Source: Macrocystis pyrifera (taxonomy: Eukaryota; Sar; Phaeophyceae; Laminariales; Laminariaceae). From it: a stretch of DNA of 64,000 nucleotides. Where the stretch lies: assembly GCA_031763025.1 (NCBI GenBank), contig JASSKH010000001.1, positions 16,655,142 to 16,719,141 of the forward strand. The letters are read 5' to 3'. Position numbers and translations under genes: made by a program. The notes under the pieces were generated by a model. The model was given only the letters and a program-made list of their open reading frames with translations. It searched no databases and was not told the origin of the DNA. Shown one piece after another: positions 1 through 9,960 of the stretch; position 1 is the first letter of the stretch, and every line of letters starts with the position of its first letter.

Positions 1-465
1 GTACATGGCATGCACCGCGTGATTCTCCGCAAAATACTTTTCCATAGCGGAGTTTACCATCATCGCGCGGTCTTTGACGGATGTTTCACCGCCCTGCTTT
101 TCATCGCGCCTCATTGAGAGAACGCGACGCAAGTCCGCTGCCGCCCGCGAGGTGTCAAATCTGTTGCTGGTGGTTGTGTAACCAGCGTGCTGCCTAACAG
201 CGTCCAACAACTCCGAGGCGGTCATCGTAGTCTGATGCTTGTAAAATCCCTCAAAACACCGATGAATGTAATTGGGGATAAGCTGGCCCATGCTCACTTT
301 GGAGTGCTGAACCACCCCCTGAGCGTTGGCGAGCTGCAGCCGTTCCTCATAATCGAGGTACGCTGCGTAAAAAACACGAGAGGCCTGCTCGGTCCACACC
401 TCTCCGTATTTCGGTGGAGTCAGAGACTCCCCTACCACCAGCGGCGTGCTTGCCGTGTGCGCCAT
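1..465 (-). CDS. Gag-like retroelement protein, partial (runs off left edge)
   Basis: On the minus strand an open frame runs from an ATG at 465 to the window edge without a stop (155 codons); an in-frame TAG lies upstream at 492-490. The start region reads MAHTASTPLVVGESLTPPKY, and 'LTPPKY' followed by an aromatic and charged helical region resembles the N-terminal part of LTR-retrotransposon Gag proteins. No zinc knuckle, protease or reverse transcriptase is in the window; they would lie left of position 1. Codon use looks protein-like and the frame carries no simple repeats. The element appears to sit inside, and antisense to, an intron of the MAPKK-like gene. Assignment to Gag is inference from general pattern only; a hypothetical host or viral-type protein is the alternative. 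Confidence 0.45.
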   Translation of the reverse strand, partial: MAHTASTPLVVGESLTPPKYGEVWTEQASRVFYAAYLDYEERLQLANAQGVVQHSKVSMGQLIPNYIHRCFEGFYKHQTTMTASELLDAVRQHAGYTTTSNRFDTSRAAADLRRVLSMRRDEKQGGETSVKDRAMMVNSAMEKYFAENHAVHAMY

Positions 466-1053
466 AATCCACAGCAGTCCACCTGGACTCTACTGTAATA
501 ACGGAGAAACTGCCGCCTGACCTGTGCGTCCTCCAGCTCCCGGAGCGTCCTCCCCTGCTGTGCGCTTCAAGCCGTTTCGATCCGTCCAACGGGCCAACTG
601 CCTTCCCAACTGTGACCCAATACTCCGCAGCCGAAAACTCCTCCAACAGAAGTTCCGCGAATATCTAGATATTATGGCCTCTGCCAGATGATATCAGCAA
701 GAGGGCTTCCAGCGAGGGACTCCACCAGTCTCGCTGGCCTCGCACTCAGTAAGTCTTGTTCTTAGAGCTTGTATTATCACGGAGTGATCCTCATCGGACC
801 ACGAGCCAGGTGGCTAGGGGACATCACACAGGATCCCCGGCCACTGCTCCACTCACACATGCGATTACACTGAAACCTCCACGGCTTGGTATCTTTTTGG
901 CTACAGAAGCGATGATGTCCGCCGGGAAGTTTGGGAGGTACGAAGCAGAAGTAGGAGAGATGATAGAAAGTAGGGAAAGGCTAGCGCTAAGAAACAAGGT
1001 GGAATCGGAAAAACACTTAGGAGGTGTTCGGGGGATTGAGAAAAGGGATATGA

Positions 1054-1583
1054 ATGAAAACGTACGTGCACGGCCCAATGGACTTCGCGAAAATGCTGAA
1101 ACTACGATTTCGTGTAGGTGACCTGGACCTGCCAGAAAGAAGAAAGAGGTGTACCAGTAGCCGCAAGGAGGAGGAAGTAGATGCACAGATGTGCCCGTGT
1201 GGCAAAGCAATAGAGAGTAGAACTCACGTATTAGGAGAATGCGAAATGTACAAGGATGAACGGGACGTCCTAGAAAAGGCGACGAGGGAAATAGACGAAT
1301 GTGACATGGAGGAGTCTAACACACTATTACGGAGGTCCATAGTTAATAGGACCTATGGCATACATAAAAACCTATATATTTAAGTATTTTTACGAACAAT
1401 ATTTTGTCCTGTTTACTATGGTCCCCCGTAATAGATAGCAGTGAGAAAGCGATCGCTACCCTAGGAGATAGATGGTGGCTACAGGCGGCCAAACAGGAAG
1501 GGGACAAGATTAGCAAAAAAAGTTTCTATGCAATACATGGAAACAACGATATGAGCGCCCAATTGCTGGAGATGTCTCTATGA
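1054..1583 (+). pseudogene. LINE-type C-terminal fragment (zinc-binding region), split by a MITE
   Basis: The frame from about 1054 contains a CPCG...H-x4-C motif (around 1192-1242), which matches the C-terminal zinc-binding segment of non-LTR reverse transcriptases. It is interrupted at 1330 by a 99-bp MITE. Removing the MITE plus one TA copy puts the upstream frame in register with downstream codons reading DSSEKAIATLGDRWWLQAAK, ending at TGA 1581-1583. No reverse transcriptase or endonuclease core is present upstream, so this is a 5'-truncated or decayed copy. It lies in the intron before the last MAPKK exon. Assignment to LINE rests on the Cys/His pattern; the exact clade is not determined. 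Confidence 0.55.
1330..1428 (+). mobile_element. MITE family 1 copy inside LINE fragment
   Basis: Termini CGGAGGTCCATAGTTAATAG and ...CTATGGTCCCCCG form inverted repeats flanked by TA on both sides. The core ACATAAAAACCTATATATTT defines the + orientation. The inserted length (99 bp plus 2 bp TA) breaks the LINE frame described at 1054-1583. Confidence 0.85.
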
Positions 1584-1657
1584 GGAGTAAGAACGGTGCT
1601 CCGTCTCGAAAGGGATGCATGGTCAATGGTCAAAGGACTAAGGCAAGCAACAAATGA

Positions 1658-1821
1658 GTACGCCCCCCCCCCCACCCCCCCCTACCCTCTGCCCGCTCTC
1701 CCTGACCTCCCTCTCTCCGCTCCCCCCACCTCCCCACCCCCCCCCGCACCCCACCCCACCCCCCTCCCGACTCCCCTAACCCCCCCCCCCCCCCCTCCTT
1801 CCCTCCCCTCTTCCACACCCA
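1658..1821 (+). repeat. C-rich pyrimidine tract
   Basis: About 160 bases of C runs broken by A, T and G, ending 40 bases before the acceptor of the MAPKK exon at 1860. It may serve as an extended polypyrimidine tract. The proline-rich frame read through it is compositional. Confidence 0.7.
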
Positions 1822-1859
1822 TGTAAACATGGATTTCGTTTTTTATTTTCATTTTCCAG

Positions 1860-2105
1860 GAGGAAGCGACGGCGATCGACCTCGTCCAAACCATAGTCGA
1901 CGCTCCCGCGCCCAAGCTGAACCCTTCCCGCTTCTCGAGAGAGCTGTGCGTGTTTGTTGCGGAGTGCCTCCGAAAGAAGCCCGAGGATCGCATCCCCGCT
2001 CAAGTATTGCTCGGCTCGCCGTGGTTAGAGGGGGGGGGGGCGCCGGCGGACCTTCCCTCCGCCGCGGCCAACGTGAAAGGATGGATAGACTCCCTCGCGG
2101 GTTGA
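1860..2105 (+). CDS. Last exon of a MAP kinase kinase-like protein kinase
   Basis: A strong acceptor (TTTTCATTTTCCAG at 1859) opens a phase-0 exon of 81 codons ending in TGA at 2103-2105. It reads EEATAIDLVQTIVDAPAPKL, then FSRELCVFVAECLRKKPEDR, then a 'LLGSPWL' motif and ANVKGWIDSLAG at the end. This is the C-lobe end of a Ser/Thr kinase domain (subdomains X-XI): the invariant Arg is in 'PEDRIPA' and the [H/S]PWL motif follows. The 'IVD.P.P.L' and 'FS.E...FV..CL.K.PEDR' pattern is typical of MAPKK (STE7/MEK) kinases, which phosphorylate MAP kinases in the cytoplasm. The ATP-binding and catalytic-loop exons lie left of the window. A run of ten G's (2032-2041) encodes Gly residues and is a possible indel site. 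STE20-type kinases are the main alternative. Confidence 0.8.
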   Translation, partial: EEATAIDLVQTIVDAPAPKLNPSRFSRELCVFVAECLRKKPEDRIPAQVLLGSPWLEGGGAPADLPSAAANVKGWIDSLAG

Positions 2106-2368
2106 CTTTTTGTTGTTGTTGTGGTTGTGATTCTGTGTCAAATATATTTTCATCTCTCAGGTATATATTGTACGCACGAGCTGTGCACCAGACGCATGAA
2201 TTTTGCGTTGTTGTACGAGTTGCAGTCGAAACCATGGGGATGAGGACGACACGAAACAAAAGAAACAAATATAATATTTCAGATCAAATCCAGAGGGGAA
2301 GAAGGAGAAAAGCATGACGGCAGTCCATACGTGAGAAAATACGCAAGAGGATACGCAGACTTGCATAC

Positions 2369-2405
2369 TCGCAGGCAGGCAGGCTGGCAAGCAGGCAGGC
2401 AGGCA
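2369..2405 (+). repeat. (CAGG)n-like microsatellite
   Basis: Interrupted GCAGGCAGG repeats, followed downstream by an A-run (2560-2577). Confidence 0.75.
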
Positions 2406-3343
2406 GCTGGAGGGGGGGAGCGTAGCGAACCGAAAAAACAAGAACAAAACGTATCCATCACCAGGACTACAGCTAGGAACACGCGAGCGCGTACGAGGTA
2501 CCAGGTACACAAAAAAGCGAGAAGCAAAAGCGAACGAGCGAAACACTGGGAAATGAGAAAAAAAAAAAAAAAAAAAATCGAGAAAGAAAAAGGAAAAAGG
2601 GGAAAGCGAAAGGCAGGTACTATAGCCACACGTGAAGGTGAAGGGGTGCACGAGCGGCCCTATACGCTTTCTACTTCCGGTACTGGGGAAGCACGCATCA
2701 CGACGATGATGGCCATGCCCAGTTGTCAGTCGTTGGAAAGAACCCCCCACCCCCCCTGCCCACATTAGTATCAACGATACGTGCAGCTGCAGCCGCCGCG
2801 CTGTGTCGCTTTGCCACTCCAGCCTTGTCCGCGTGATGCCATTTTCCGCATGTAGGCCTCCGCCCTCTCAAAACATCGGAAACACCATCTGCCGGCTTTC
2901 TGCGATGCCGGAGTCCTACAGGTCTTCCTCGAGGCGCCCCGCCCATTCCTTCTCCTGTCCAAAGGAGTATGGCTCTTACCCCCGAACATCTCCCCAAAAC
3001 ACCACCCACTCTCCTTGGCAGGCCTCTCCTCTCTCCCATCGTTCGTCTGTGCGCGCCGTCACCTCAATGCTCTCAGGGTCCGTCTCCACAAGCGCGTGTC
3101 CCTCTCGACAAGCGCGCGGGCATAGGATAGAGCGTGGTCTTCGCGCTTACTATTAATACTATGATGAGAACTCGTCCCCATTGCTCGTAGCTGATTGTGG
3201 CCTGAAAAGCATTGACGGCGTGCGTGCCGGGGCGAGTGGCCGTATAAATGCGCCGTACGTTTTGCTCTCAATTTCTTGCCCCCCCCCAAATTAAAATGCG
3301 CCGCATGTAGTGTTTGCGATTTATTTCTTGCCCCCCCAACAAG

Positions 3344-3538
3344 CTTGAGCCGCGTTATCACCAGGACGCTTGGTTGTTTGCTTGTCGCGCGGCGAACGCA
3401 TCGTCGGCCCTGCGCTCGATTTCCAGGGACATCTGGTACTGGTCGGTCCGTTACTCTGCGTACAATTACTTCCGCGACAAGCCTCTTGCCCAACGTAGCG
3501 ACATGCGGCAGCGTAAAATCGACGATGCTCTAGTATGA
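3344..3538 (+). CDS. Possible terminal exon of an unrecognised protein
   Basis: After a pyrimidine tract and AG (TTTCTTGCCCCCCCAACAAG, ending 3343) a frame of about 64 codons runs to TGA at 3536-3538. It contains DIWYWSVRYSAYNYFRDKPL and a charged end (MRQRKIDDALV), a composition unlike the surrounding simple sequence. The preceding ~110 bases carry two related copies of a TTTCTTGCCCCCCC segment. I recognise no family and could not find a partner exon. The minus-strand frames here are also open, so this may be chance. Confidence 0.25.
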   Translation, partial: LEPRYHQDAWLFACRAANASSALRSISRDIWYWSVRYSAYNYFRDKPLAQRSDMRQRKIDDALV

Positions 3539-3959
3539 TACGACCCTCCAGAGCGAACATGGTAGGAGGGACGGTAGTTTCGGGCTTCGTCAGTCGCAAT
3601 ATCAGGAGATCCTGCTGTAAAACTAGCTTACTACAGCAGGCCTGGACGACCGTTCCACAGTGGTATATTTAACCTAGACGATTTTCCACAGTAAACCTAT
3701 TACATTACGTTCGGTCTAGACGGCCATCCGTCAAACAGGCCTGAGCTGCCGTTTCCTGGGATAGCTGCTCCGGACAACTTGGAGTGCGATGCGCGCGGGG
3801 CCTGCATACAAGCGAGACCATTTTGGAGGTGTTACCGTTGAACGGATAAATGCTTCCATTGATTGACTACTATTAAGAATAGGTGGTAGCATGCAGCACC
3901 AACAAGGGAGAGGCACGGGGAGGCGTTTGCCATAGCGAGACTGTTGTAGGGGTAGAGTT

Positions 3960-4575
3960 TGGTTTGGCGGGGAAGGGTGGATATTGTTGGCATTTGGGAG
4001 GGAGAGAGGGGGGGGGGGGGAGGGGGGAGAAAACGGAATTGAAAGTACATCGACGACAGCAGCGGCCGATGATAACACGAACTGGGGTTGGCGGCAACGC
4101 TGGTTGGGGAGCGTATAGGACCAGGGCGCCGATGCATGTGGGCGGTGCTTCGCCTCGCTTCTTCCAGTTCGGAGCTGCACACGTGGGAGATCGACACCTA
4201 TCGCCTTTCAGAGCTAAGGTTGTCGGGGTGCTTTTTTTACCGCATTTTGAGCGTTTATCGGAAATGAGGTGCTCACCGCTTTTCAAGATATTGCTACGAG
4301 CCGTTGGGGTGTGTCACCGCATTGTGAACCTGAGCGTATGTCGGGGTGATTTACCGCGTTTTGAAGACCAATCAGAAGAAAGGAAGTGTTGTCTGTACCG
4401 CATTTTAGGAGCGTGTGTGGTCAGGTCGGGGGGGGGGTGTGCGTCAACGAATTTTAGAGCCGACTATGTCGCGGCGATTTACAGCCTTTGGAGGGCTGAT
4501 CAGGTCGGGCCTTGCTTGGTCGCACTTGAGGAGCTGATTATGTCTGGGGGAGTGGCGACGATTTTTCTCAACGAC
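3960..4575 (+). repeat. Degenerate tandem repeat region (TCGGGGTG..TTACCGC..TTTTGAG)
   Basis: Related segments containing (G)TCGGGGTG, TTTACCGC and a following TTTTGAG-like stretch recur about every 60-75 bases between 4210 and 4510; a G-rich purine run (4001-4028) lies upstream. A 233-codon frame (3883-4584) passes through, but it follows the repeat and has no recognisable domain. Confidence 0.45.
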
Positions 4576-4916
4576 AAGCCTTAAATAATTTACCAAGACG
4601 TACGGCACAACTGGCAAGGGGAAAAAAAAAAAAAACAATCGTTTTCTGAACGACTATTAATAGACTACTTGCTGTGTAGTCTGACAAGTAGTATTAACAG
4701 CAGTAACTGCTGTTCGATCAAATGAAGCAATATGTGTCTCGTTTTTGAAAAAAGGAAGCTCAGAGCTTCACTTAACTGGGTATGAATCGACATGTTTTAC
4801 TTCTAGGTGAAGTGCCGGACCCGGTCTAACTAAAAAACAAAAACGTGTCATGTGGCCGAGACCATGAGCCCTAATGTTATACGGATTACTCCGGGCTACT
4901 GGGTAATCGATCGGTC

Positions 4917-5010
4917 TTTTACCCCTGTAGCTCGGTAGGTAACACCTTCACATTTGGCGTCGTCGGCAGGACACGGGTTCGAATCTCACTTCGAACGTTT
5001 CTTTTACAGA
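4917..5010 (+). repeat. tRNA-like fragment with primer-site-like motif
   Basis: TAGCTCGGTAGG resembles a Pol III A box, and GGTTCGAATCTC is a near-consensus B box about 45 bases on. Between them, TTTGGCGTCGTCGGC matches the sequence just inside the left LTR of the element at 56705-57926. It is not a foldable standard tRNA by eye, so it is more likely a SINE or LTR-leader remnant. Confidence 0.45.
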
Positions 5011-5129
5011 AACGCTAGGGCGTGCCTGAAAACACACCTCCCTGTTTCCACCCAGGTAATAAAACGAAGCGGGTAGGCCAGCGTACAGACGTATACGGTA
5101 TACCGACGCCCCAAACATCCCGCCGTTCA

Positions 5130-5131
<2 letters not shown>

Positions 5132-5166
<35 letters not shown>
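5132..5166 (+). repeat. Poly(G) run, 35 nt
   Basis: An uninterrupted G run between two partial copies of the same tRNA-like segment (4900-4950 and 5186-5240 share GGTAATCGATCGGTCTTT and TAGCTC). Confidence 0.9.
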
Positions 5167-5167
<1 letters not shown>

Positions 5168-5185
5168 GGTGGTACAAGGATCACC

Positions 5186-5242
5186 CTGGGCTGGGTAATC
5201 GATCGGTCTTTCACCCCTATAGCTCAGTTGGAACACCTTCAC
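5186..5242 (+). repeat. Second partial copy of the tRNA-like segment
   Basis: Repeats GGTAATCGATCGGTCTTTCA, CCCCTATAGCTCAGTTGG and AACACCTTCACA from 4900-4955, with the B-box half missing. Confidence 0.5.
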
Positions 5243-5712
5243 ACTAACCGTTCGGGTAACACCGGAAAAAAAAAAAAAAAAACTTCGGAATTCTATTTCC
5301 GAGAAAGTTTGTCTCCGAGCACATGATGATTTGGGTTGTCGCAAATAATCGTAAACACTTGCCGGGGTGTCGTCGAAGAAACGCCGAGGATAACAGGCGC
5401 GGCTCACTGCTTGACGGGGTTCGGAAGAGGGGAGTGGATCCCTCCCATTCCAACTGAAACCTGATTTTCTTTTGGAAATATACTCTCAGATTTCCCCTCG
5501 GATAGGTCGAGGGAGGGCCTCGGGTAGGTCGAGGGGGGGGGCGAGTTTCTTCTCAGATCCGCTGAAACCAGATCCATAGAAGTTCCTCGGGGCGAGGGGG
5601 GGGCGGGGGGGGGGGCTTTTCCCACATCAACCCGAACAGTACGCCTTCTAGCTTACCTGGTATACCGTTAATAGGTATCTTGCATTTCCCCCCAGGGGGG
5701 GTGGGAGTGGGA

Positions 5713-5888
5713 GGGGGGGGGGGGGGTGTACCCATTATCATGCATGGCCGTAGTCGTATGACCGTAGACCCTCGCATGCCTACAATGCCGGGACGGAGAG
5801 CGTCAGGTTTTCTCCGACCAGGCAGACATTGCTTGCACCAAGCGCGAAGCGCCGTGAGGTGTCCGGCGAATCGCATGAAGGGTGAGTG
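5713..5888 (+). repeat. DR-G dispersed repeat beside a G run
   Basis: After a G-rich run (5713-5726), the segment with ATGCATGGCCGTAGTCGTAT, AATGCCGGGACGGAG and CGACCAGGCAGACATTG is also found reversed at 52725-52830 and 52935-53100, and in part at 28538-28584. It carries a short + frame by chance. Confidence 0.6.
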
Positions 5889-5929
5889 AGGTGCATCCCC
5901 TACTAACAACAACCTGTGAGGCGGACTGT

Positions 5930-5959
<30 letters not shown>
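5930..5959 (+). repeat. Poly(G) run, 30 nt
   Basis: Uninterrupted G run apart from the flanking bases. Confidence 0.9.
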
Positions 5960-5960
<1 letters not shown>

Positions 5961-6291
5961 GGAGGGGAAGTTCCTCCTACATCAACTCGGAGCAAAATAT
6001 TAACAAAACTCACTCACAGTTTTCTGGGTCTCCTCTCTGTCGCTGAAAACTTTTTTAGGAAAGTATGCGAGACAAAAAAAAAAAAAAAAAACGGTGAAAT
6101 TACTGCTGAATGATCGAACTCTGTCCACGAGCAAAATAAAAAAACATACGAAAAAAACGCGTATACCGGGGCGGAAAAAAGGTGGCAGGTGTGATCAATC
6201 ACGGCTCGCCCCAGGAGGTTGACGAGAGTGATATAAACAAGTGATCAAACTGCGAGTTGAGAGCCGGAAAACCAAAAAATAGGAGAAACAA

Positions 6292-6350
6292 ATAAAATAA
6301 AATAAAATAGAATACAGTCGGTCGGTCGTTCGGTCGGTCGGTCGTTGTCA
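6292..6350 (+). repeat. (AAAAT)n and (CGGT)n microsatellites
   Basis: AAATAAAATAAAATAAAATA is followed by GGTCGGTCGTTCGGTCGGTC. Confidence 0.75.
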
Positions 6351-7694
6351 TGCCATGGACGTTTATTTTCGGTCCGTTCGGATTGCGCTTCTGGCTACGA
6401 CGATAAAATACTATCCGTGTGTCGAAAGAGCAATGCGTGCCCGAAGCGATGACGGTGCCCAAACAACGTTGGCGTATGCGTACCATTTTGGGCCGACTAT
6501 CATTTTATTTTCGTCGAGATTAACCCCCGTTTACATGAAATACCAGGCGCCAGGTATTACCCAGCACAGGTGAGCAGCTCGAAGAAAACAAAGATGAATT
6601 TCAAAACAACAAAGCTGCGGTCAATCTCATCATGTACGTACGCCTGCGTTCTCTTTTTTCTGGACATATGACAAACACGGTTTCACTTAGTTATTTTATT
6701 ACTAATGTAGAGCAGGGCAAGGGTTGCGCTGCTGTCCCCTACCGGGTAGGTGCTGCCATTTCATACAAGGTCGGAAGCAGGTTTGGAAATTTCAGGGATC
6801 GGTCTCGCTTAGAAAAAAGCGGTCAAAACGCGGGAAAAAGAGCAGGAACGATAAGCAGGAACGATACGTTCGCAAAGACGTCGGCCAGAAACAATAACAA
6901 CATGTACGTGCATTCGAGGAAGGAGCGAAAAAAAGCAGCAGCGATACAATAGCACTATACGAGTTGCGCAGAGGTCAGGTGTGCATTTTGGGTAGGAGTG
7001 AAAAATGTCAGCAGCAGCGATACGAGAACTACATACTGCAAACGAGACGGTCGGCAGAGTGCCATTGCCCAGTTCATCGAGGCTCAGTCGTTGACTCGCG
7101 AATATCAGTCAGTCATTTTCAAGTACCGAGTTCAAGAATACCTCAAAAGTATTGAAACGACAGAGTTCTCGTGAGTCTCAACAGTACGACGGGCTGAAAT
7201 GACTGAGTCCTCGCGAGTCTCATGGGTACTCAGATTCGAAATATAAAACCAACACATGGAAATATTACAGTAGTAATCGAATCGCGCAGATTGCGATGGC
7301 TTCGCTGTGCCGTGTACACACCCATACCAACTAAGACGCCGCAGTAAAGTCCAAGATGACAAAAGCCATACACGGAGAACTTTCGCCGATGATCGATACG
7401 TACATGCACCCCCCGTAAACACAAACTCTGTAGACAAAACAGATGAATAAAAATGCAGCTGCGCAGAACTCGAAAGGCCTCGACGCGCCGTGCAACAACC
7501 TGAACCAAATAAACAAACGCAGGCACGACCTCAACGGTGACGGGCAGCAGGGTAGGTTGACTGTCGTCCTTCGTAGGCCGTTATCGTGGTAATGTAGATA
7601 CCGAGAAAAACTGAAAAAAAACATAATCCCACTTTTCTGGACATGAACAATCACGGTTTTATTTATTTTAATATTATTTGTTTACTTACCGCGC

Positions 7695-7975
7695 ATCGCC
7701 TTCCTTTGATCATAACTCATCCATCTCTGACCATCACTTCCAATCGATCAACCAATTCAATCATCATCACCAGATCGATCTAGCAATCAGTCGTCATCAT
7801 CATTTCAATCAACCAATCAAATCATCACCACATTTTCCATCAACCATTCAAATCAAGTCAACACCATTACTACTTACCGACGGCCTGGGTGCATGGACAA
7901 TCAACCAGCCCATCAATCATCACCACTTCGATCAAGCAATCAATCGCCATCACCCGCCACGGTAAAAAATCAAAA
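7695..7975 (+). repeat. ATCA/CAAT-rich low-complexity region
   Basis: Irregular recurrence of ATCAATCA, CAACCAATCAA and CATCATCACC words over about 280 bases; no fixed period. Confidence 0.55.
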
Positions 7976-8159
7976 CAATTACAGTATCATCATTATCCAC
8001 CGACGGACTGGGAGCAGGTAGGCAACAATAATATTGACACGCGCAGCTACCGCACGTCCGCCAAAGGCAGCACACACATCATTTCCTCAATGCAGGTAAG
8101 TCAACACAGGCCAAAGCCGCGTGAGGGGTGCGGGATGTGTGTCCAATGTCCATATTAGC

Positions 8160-8395
8160 CTTGGGACGAAACGTCGCAACCACCACCACCACAATAACAA
8201 AACAACAAAAAAAAAGGCGAGCAGCACGCGGTGGCAGCAAGCAAAGCAGCAGCACCAAGCCAGCAGCAAAGTACGCAGCAGCAGCCATCAGCAAATCAAG
8301 CAGCAGCAGCCATCAGCAAAGCAAGCAGCAAGGCAAGCAGCAGCGACCAAAAGCAGCAAGCACCCACAGCAAAAGCACGGAATCGACAGAAGGAA
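8160..8395 (+). repeat. AGC/CAA-rich low-complexity region
   Basis: Interrupted CAGCAG, AAGCAGCAG and CAACCACCACC words. All three + frames are Ser/Gln/Ala-rich as a consequence, and no gene is called. Confidence 0.55.
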
Positions 8396-8684
8396 CGTAG
8401 CATGAACAAAAATTACTCGTTTTTCATTCGAAGCGTTTATTCGTCATCCATCCGTGCCTGGATACACACACCCACCAACACAAACAACCAAATCACACAC
8501 GCATCGTTCCCAAAACTCTACTACCTCCTCTTTCTCATCAACAATCAAAATCAAAATAACTAAAAGAATAAAAAAAGACACATTGGTTGGCCAAAAGTGC
8601 TTCCCACCCTGCACTGTCACCCTTGCCCGTCAAGCGAGCACAACGATCCCCCTTTTTCCCAGAATAACGCATCGCCCTCCACCA

Positions 8685-8779
8685 CCCCCCCCCCCCCCCC
8701 CCCCCCCCCCCCGCATAACGCATTATCTCCCCACCCTCCTCCTGATTAACGCATCTCTCCCCCCCCCCCCCCCCCCCCC
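8685..8779 (+). repeat. Two poly(C) runs (28 and ~21 nt)
   Basis: C runs at 8685-8712 and 8759-8779, separated by a segment that shares AACGCAT(T/C) words with the upstream flank, so this is a short repeated unit. Confidence 0.85.
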
Positions 8780-9296
8780 GCTCTCCCTCCCCCGCCTCTC
8801 GTGATATATTGCGCGCTGTACGAGTACTTCATGTTTCGGCGTAGCCGATTAGTTAACCGCCTTTACAGGCCATCGAAAACCTCATATTCTCGCTGCCAAA
8901 AACAAACTCCCGCTACGCTGCGCGATCAAACTCAAGACCGAACCCGTACACGTACGTACTGGTAGTAAGTACTCATGAGTAGACTAGGTTACGAATGTAC
9001 GTGGAATGAATCTCTCGCGCGAAAATGCTTAACCACCTCTGGTATGACATGAAAATATTTAAACTATGAAAATATAAACGTATAGACTATATGAAAAATG
9101 TATGTACTGTATTTGTTCATGTACCCATCGGAGAGACGACGCACGCGCCAAGAGCACCCCCCCCCCCCCCCCCACCGACGTCTATCGGCCACCAAAACAC
9201 GGACACTGATAAAAACTACTACAAGGGTGCACTTCGTACCAGGTAGGGTATATCCGGTATACTCGGGGGGTATCCGGATGCCAACCCTGATTTCGT

Positions 9297-9515
9297 CGAT
9301 CATACCCGGGTACATGTAGAGTATATACCCGGGTACATGTAGAGTATATACCCGGGTACATGTAGAGTATATACCCGGGTACATGTAGAGTATATACCCG
9401 GGTACATGTAGAGTATATACCGGGTACATGTAGAGTATATACCCGGGTACATGTAGAGTAGATACCCGGGTACATATAGAGTATATACCCGGGTACATCC
9501 AGAGTAGATACCCTA
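9297..9515 (+). repeat. 23-bp palindrome-containing minisatellite, ~9 copies
   Basis: The unit ACCCGGGTACATGTAGAGTA plus TAT is repeated head to tail about nine times with few changes (one copy lacks a C at 9420; GTAGATAC replaces GTATATAC in two). Each unit carries TACCCGGGTA, a perfect palindrome. No spacers are present. Confidence 0.9.
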
Positions 9516-9626
9516 CTAAACACACCCTTGTACTACTGCTACCACCCTACTACTTACTGGATAGACTCGCACCCGGTCGTATGATGTTTCTTTCGCGACG
9601 ACATACACCACGCCAAAATAGTTTCG

Positions 9627-9700
<74 letters not shown>
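9627..9700 (+). repeat. Poly(C) run, 74 nt
   Basis: 74 consecutive C's, one of the two longest homopolymers in the window. Confidence 0.95.
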
Positions 9701-9701
<1 letters not shown>

Positions 9702-9779
9702 CCCCTTCCACCCCCATCCTACCTTCCCTTCCCTTTCCTTCCCTCCCGCCTCGCGCGTTCATAAAACAAAGGCTGGCTG

Positions 9780-9960
9780 GTATATTTCTATTTCAACAGG
9801 CAAGGGCCATGTCTTACGCTTGCTTACGTATCGGTATATTTCAACAAGCAAGGGCCATTTATTAAGCTTGCTTACGTATCGATATATTTCAACAGGCAAG
9901 AACCATTACGCTCGCCTACGTACGTATCGCTATGTGTCAACAGCGAAGGCCGTTTCGCCT
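9780..9960 (+). repeat. ~46-bp degenerate tandem repeat, 4 copies
   Basis: ATTTCAACAGGCAAGGGCCA recurs at about 9793, 9838, 9885 and 9932 with spacing 45-47, each followed by a CTTGCTTACGTATCG-like segment. Confidence 0.75.

Noticed and set aside
3883..4584. 233-codon + frame
   Set aside because: Runs through a degenerate tandem repeat and G runs; no domain, and repeated segments do not keep a repeat in protein register.
9297..9515. CRISPR-like array
   Set aside because: Units are head to tail without spacers, in eukaryotic DNA; it is a minisatellite.
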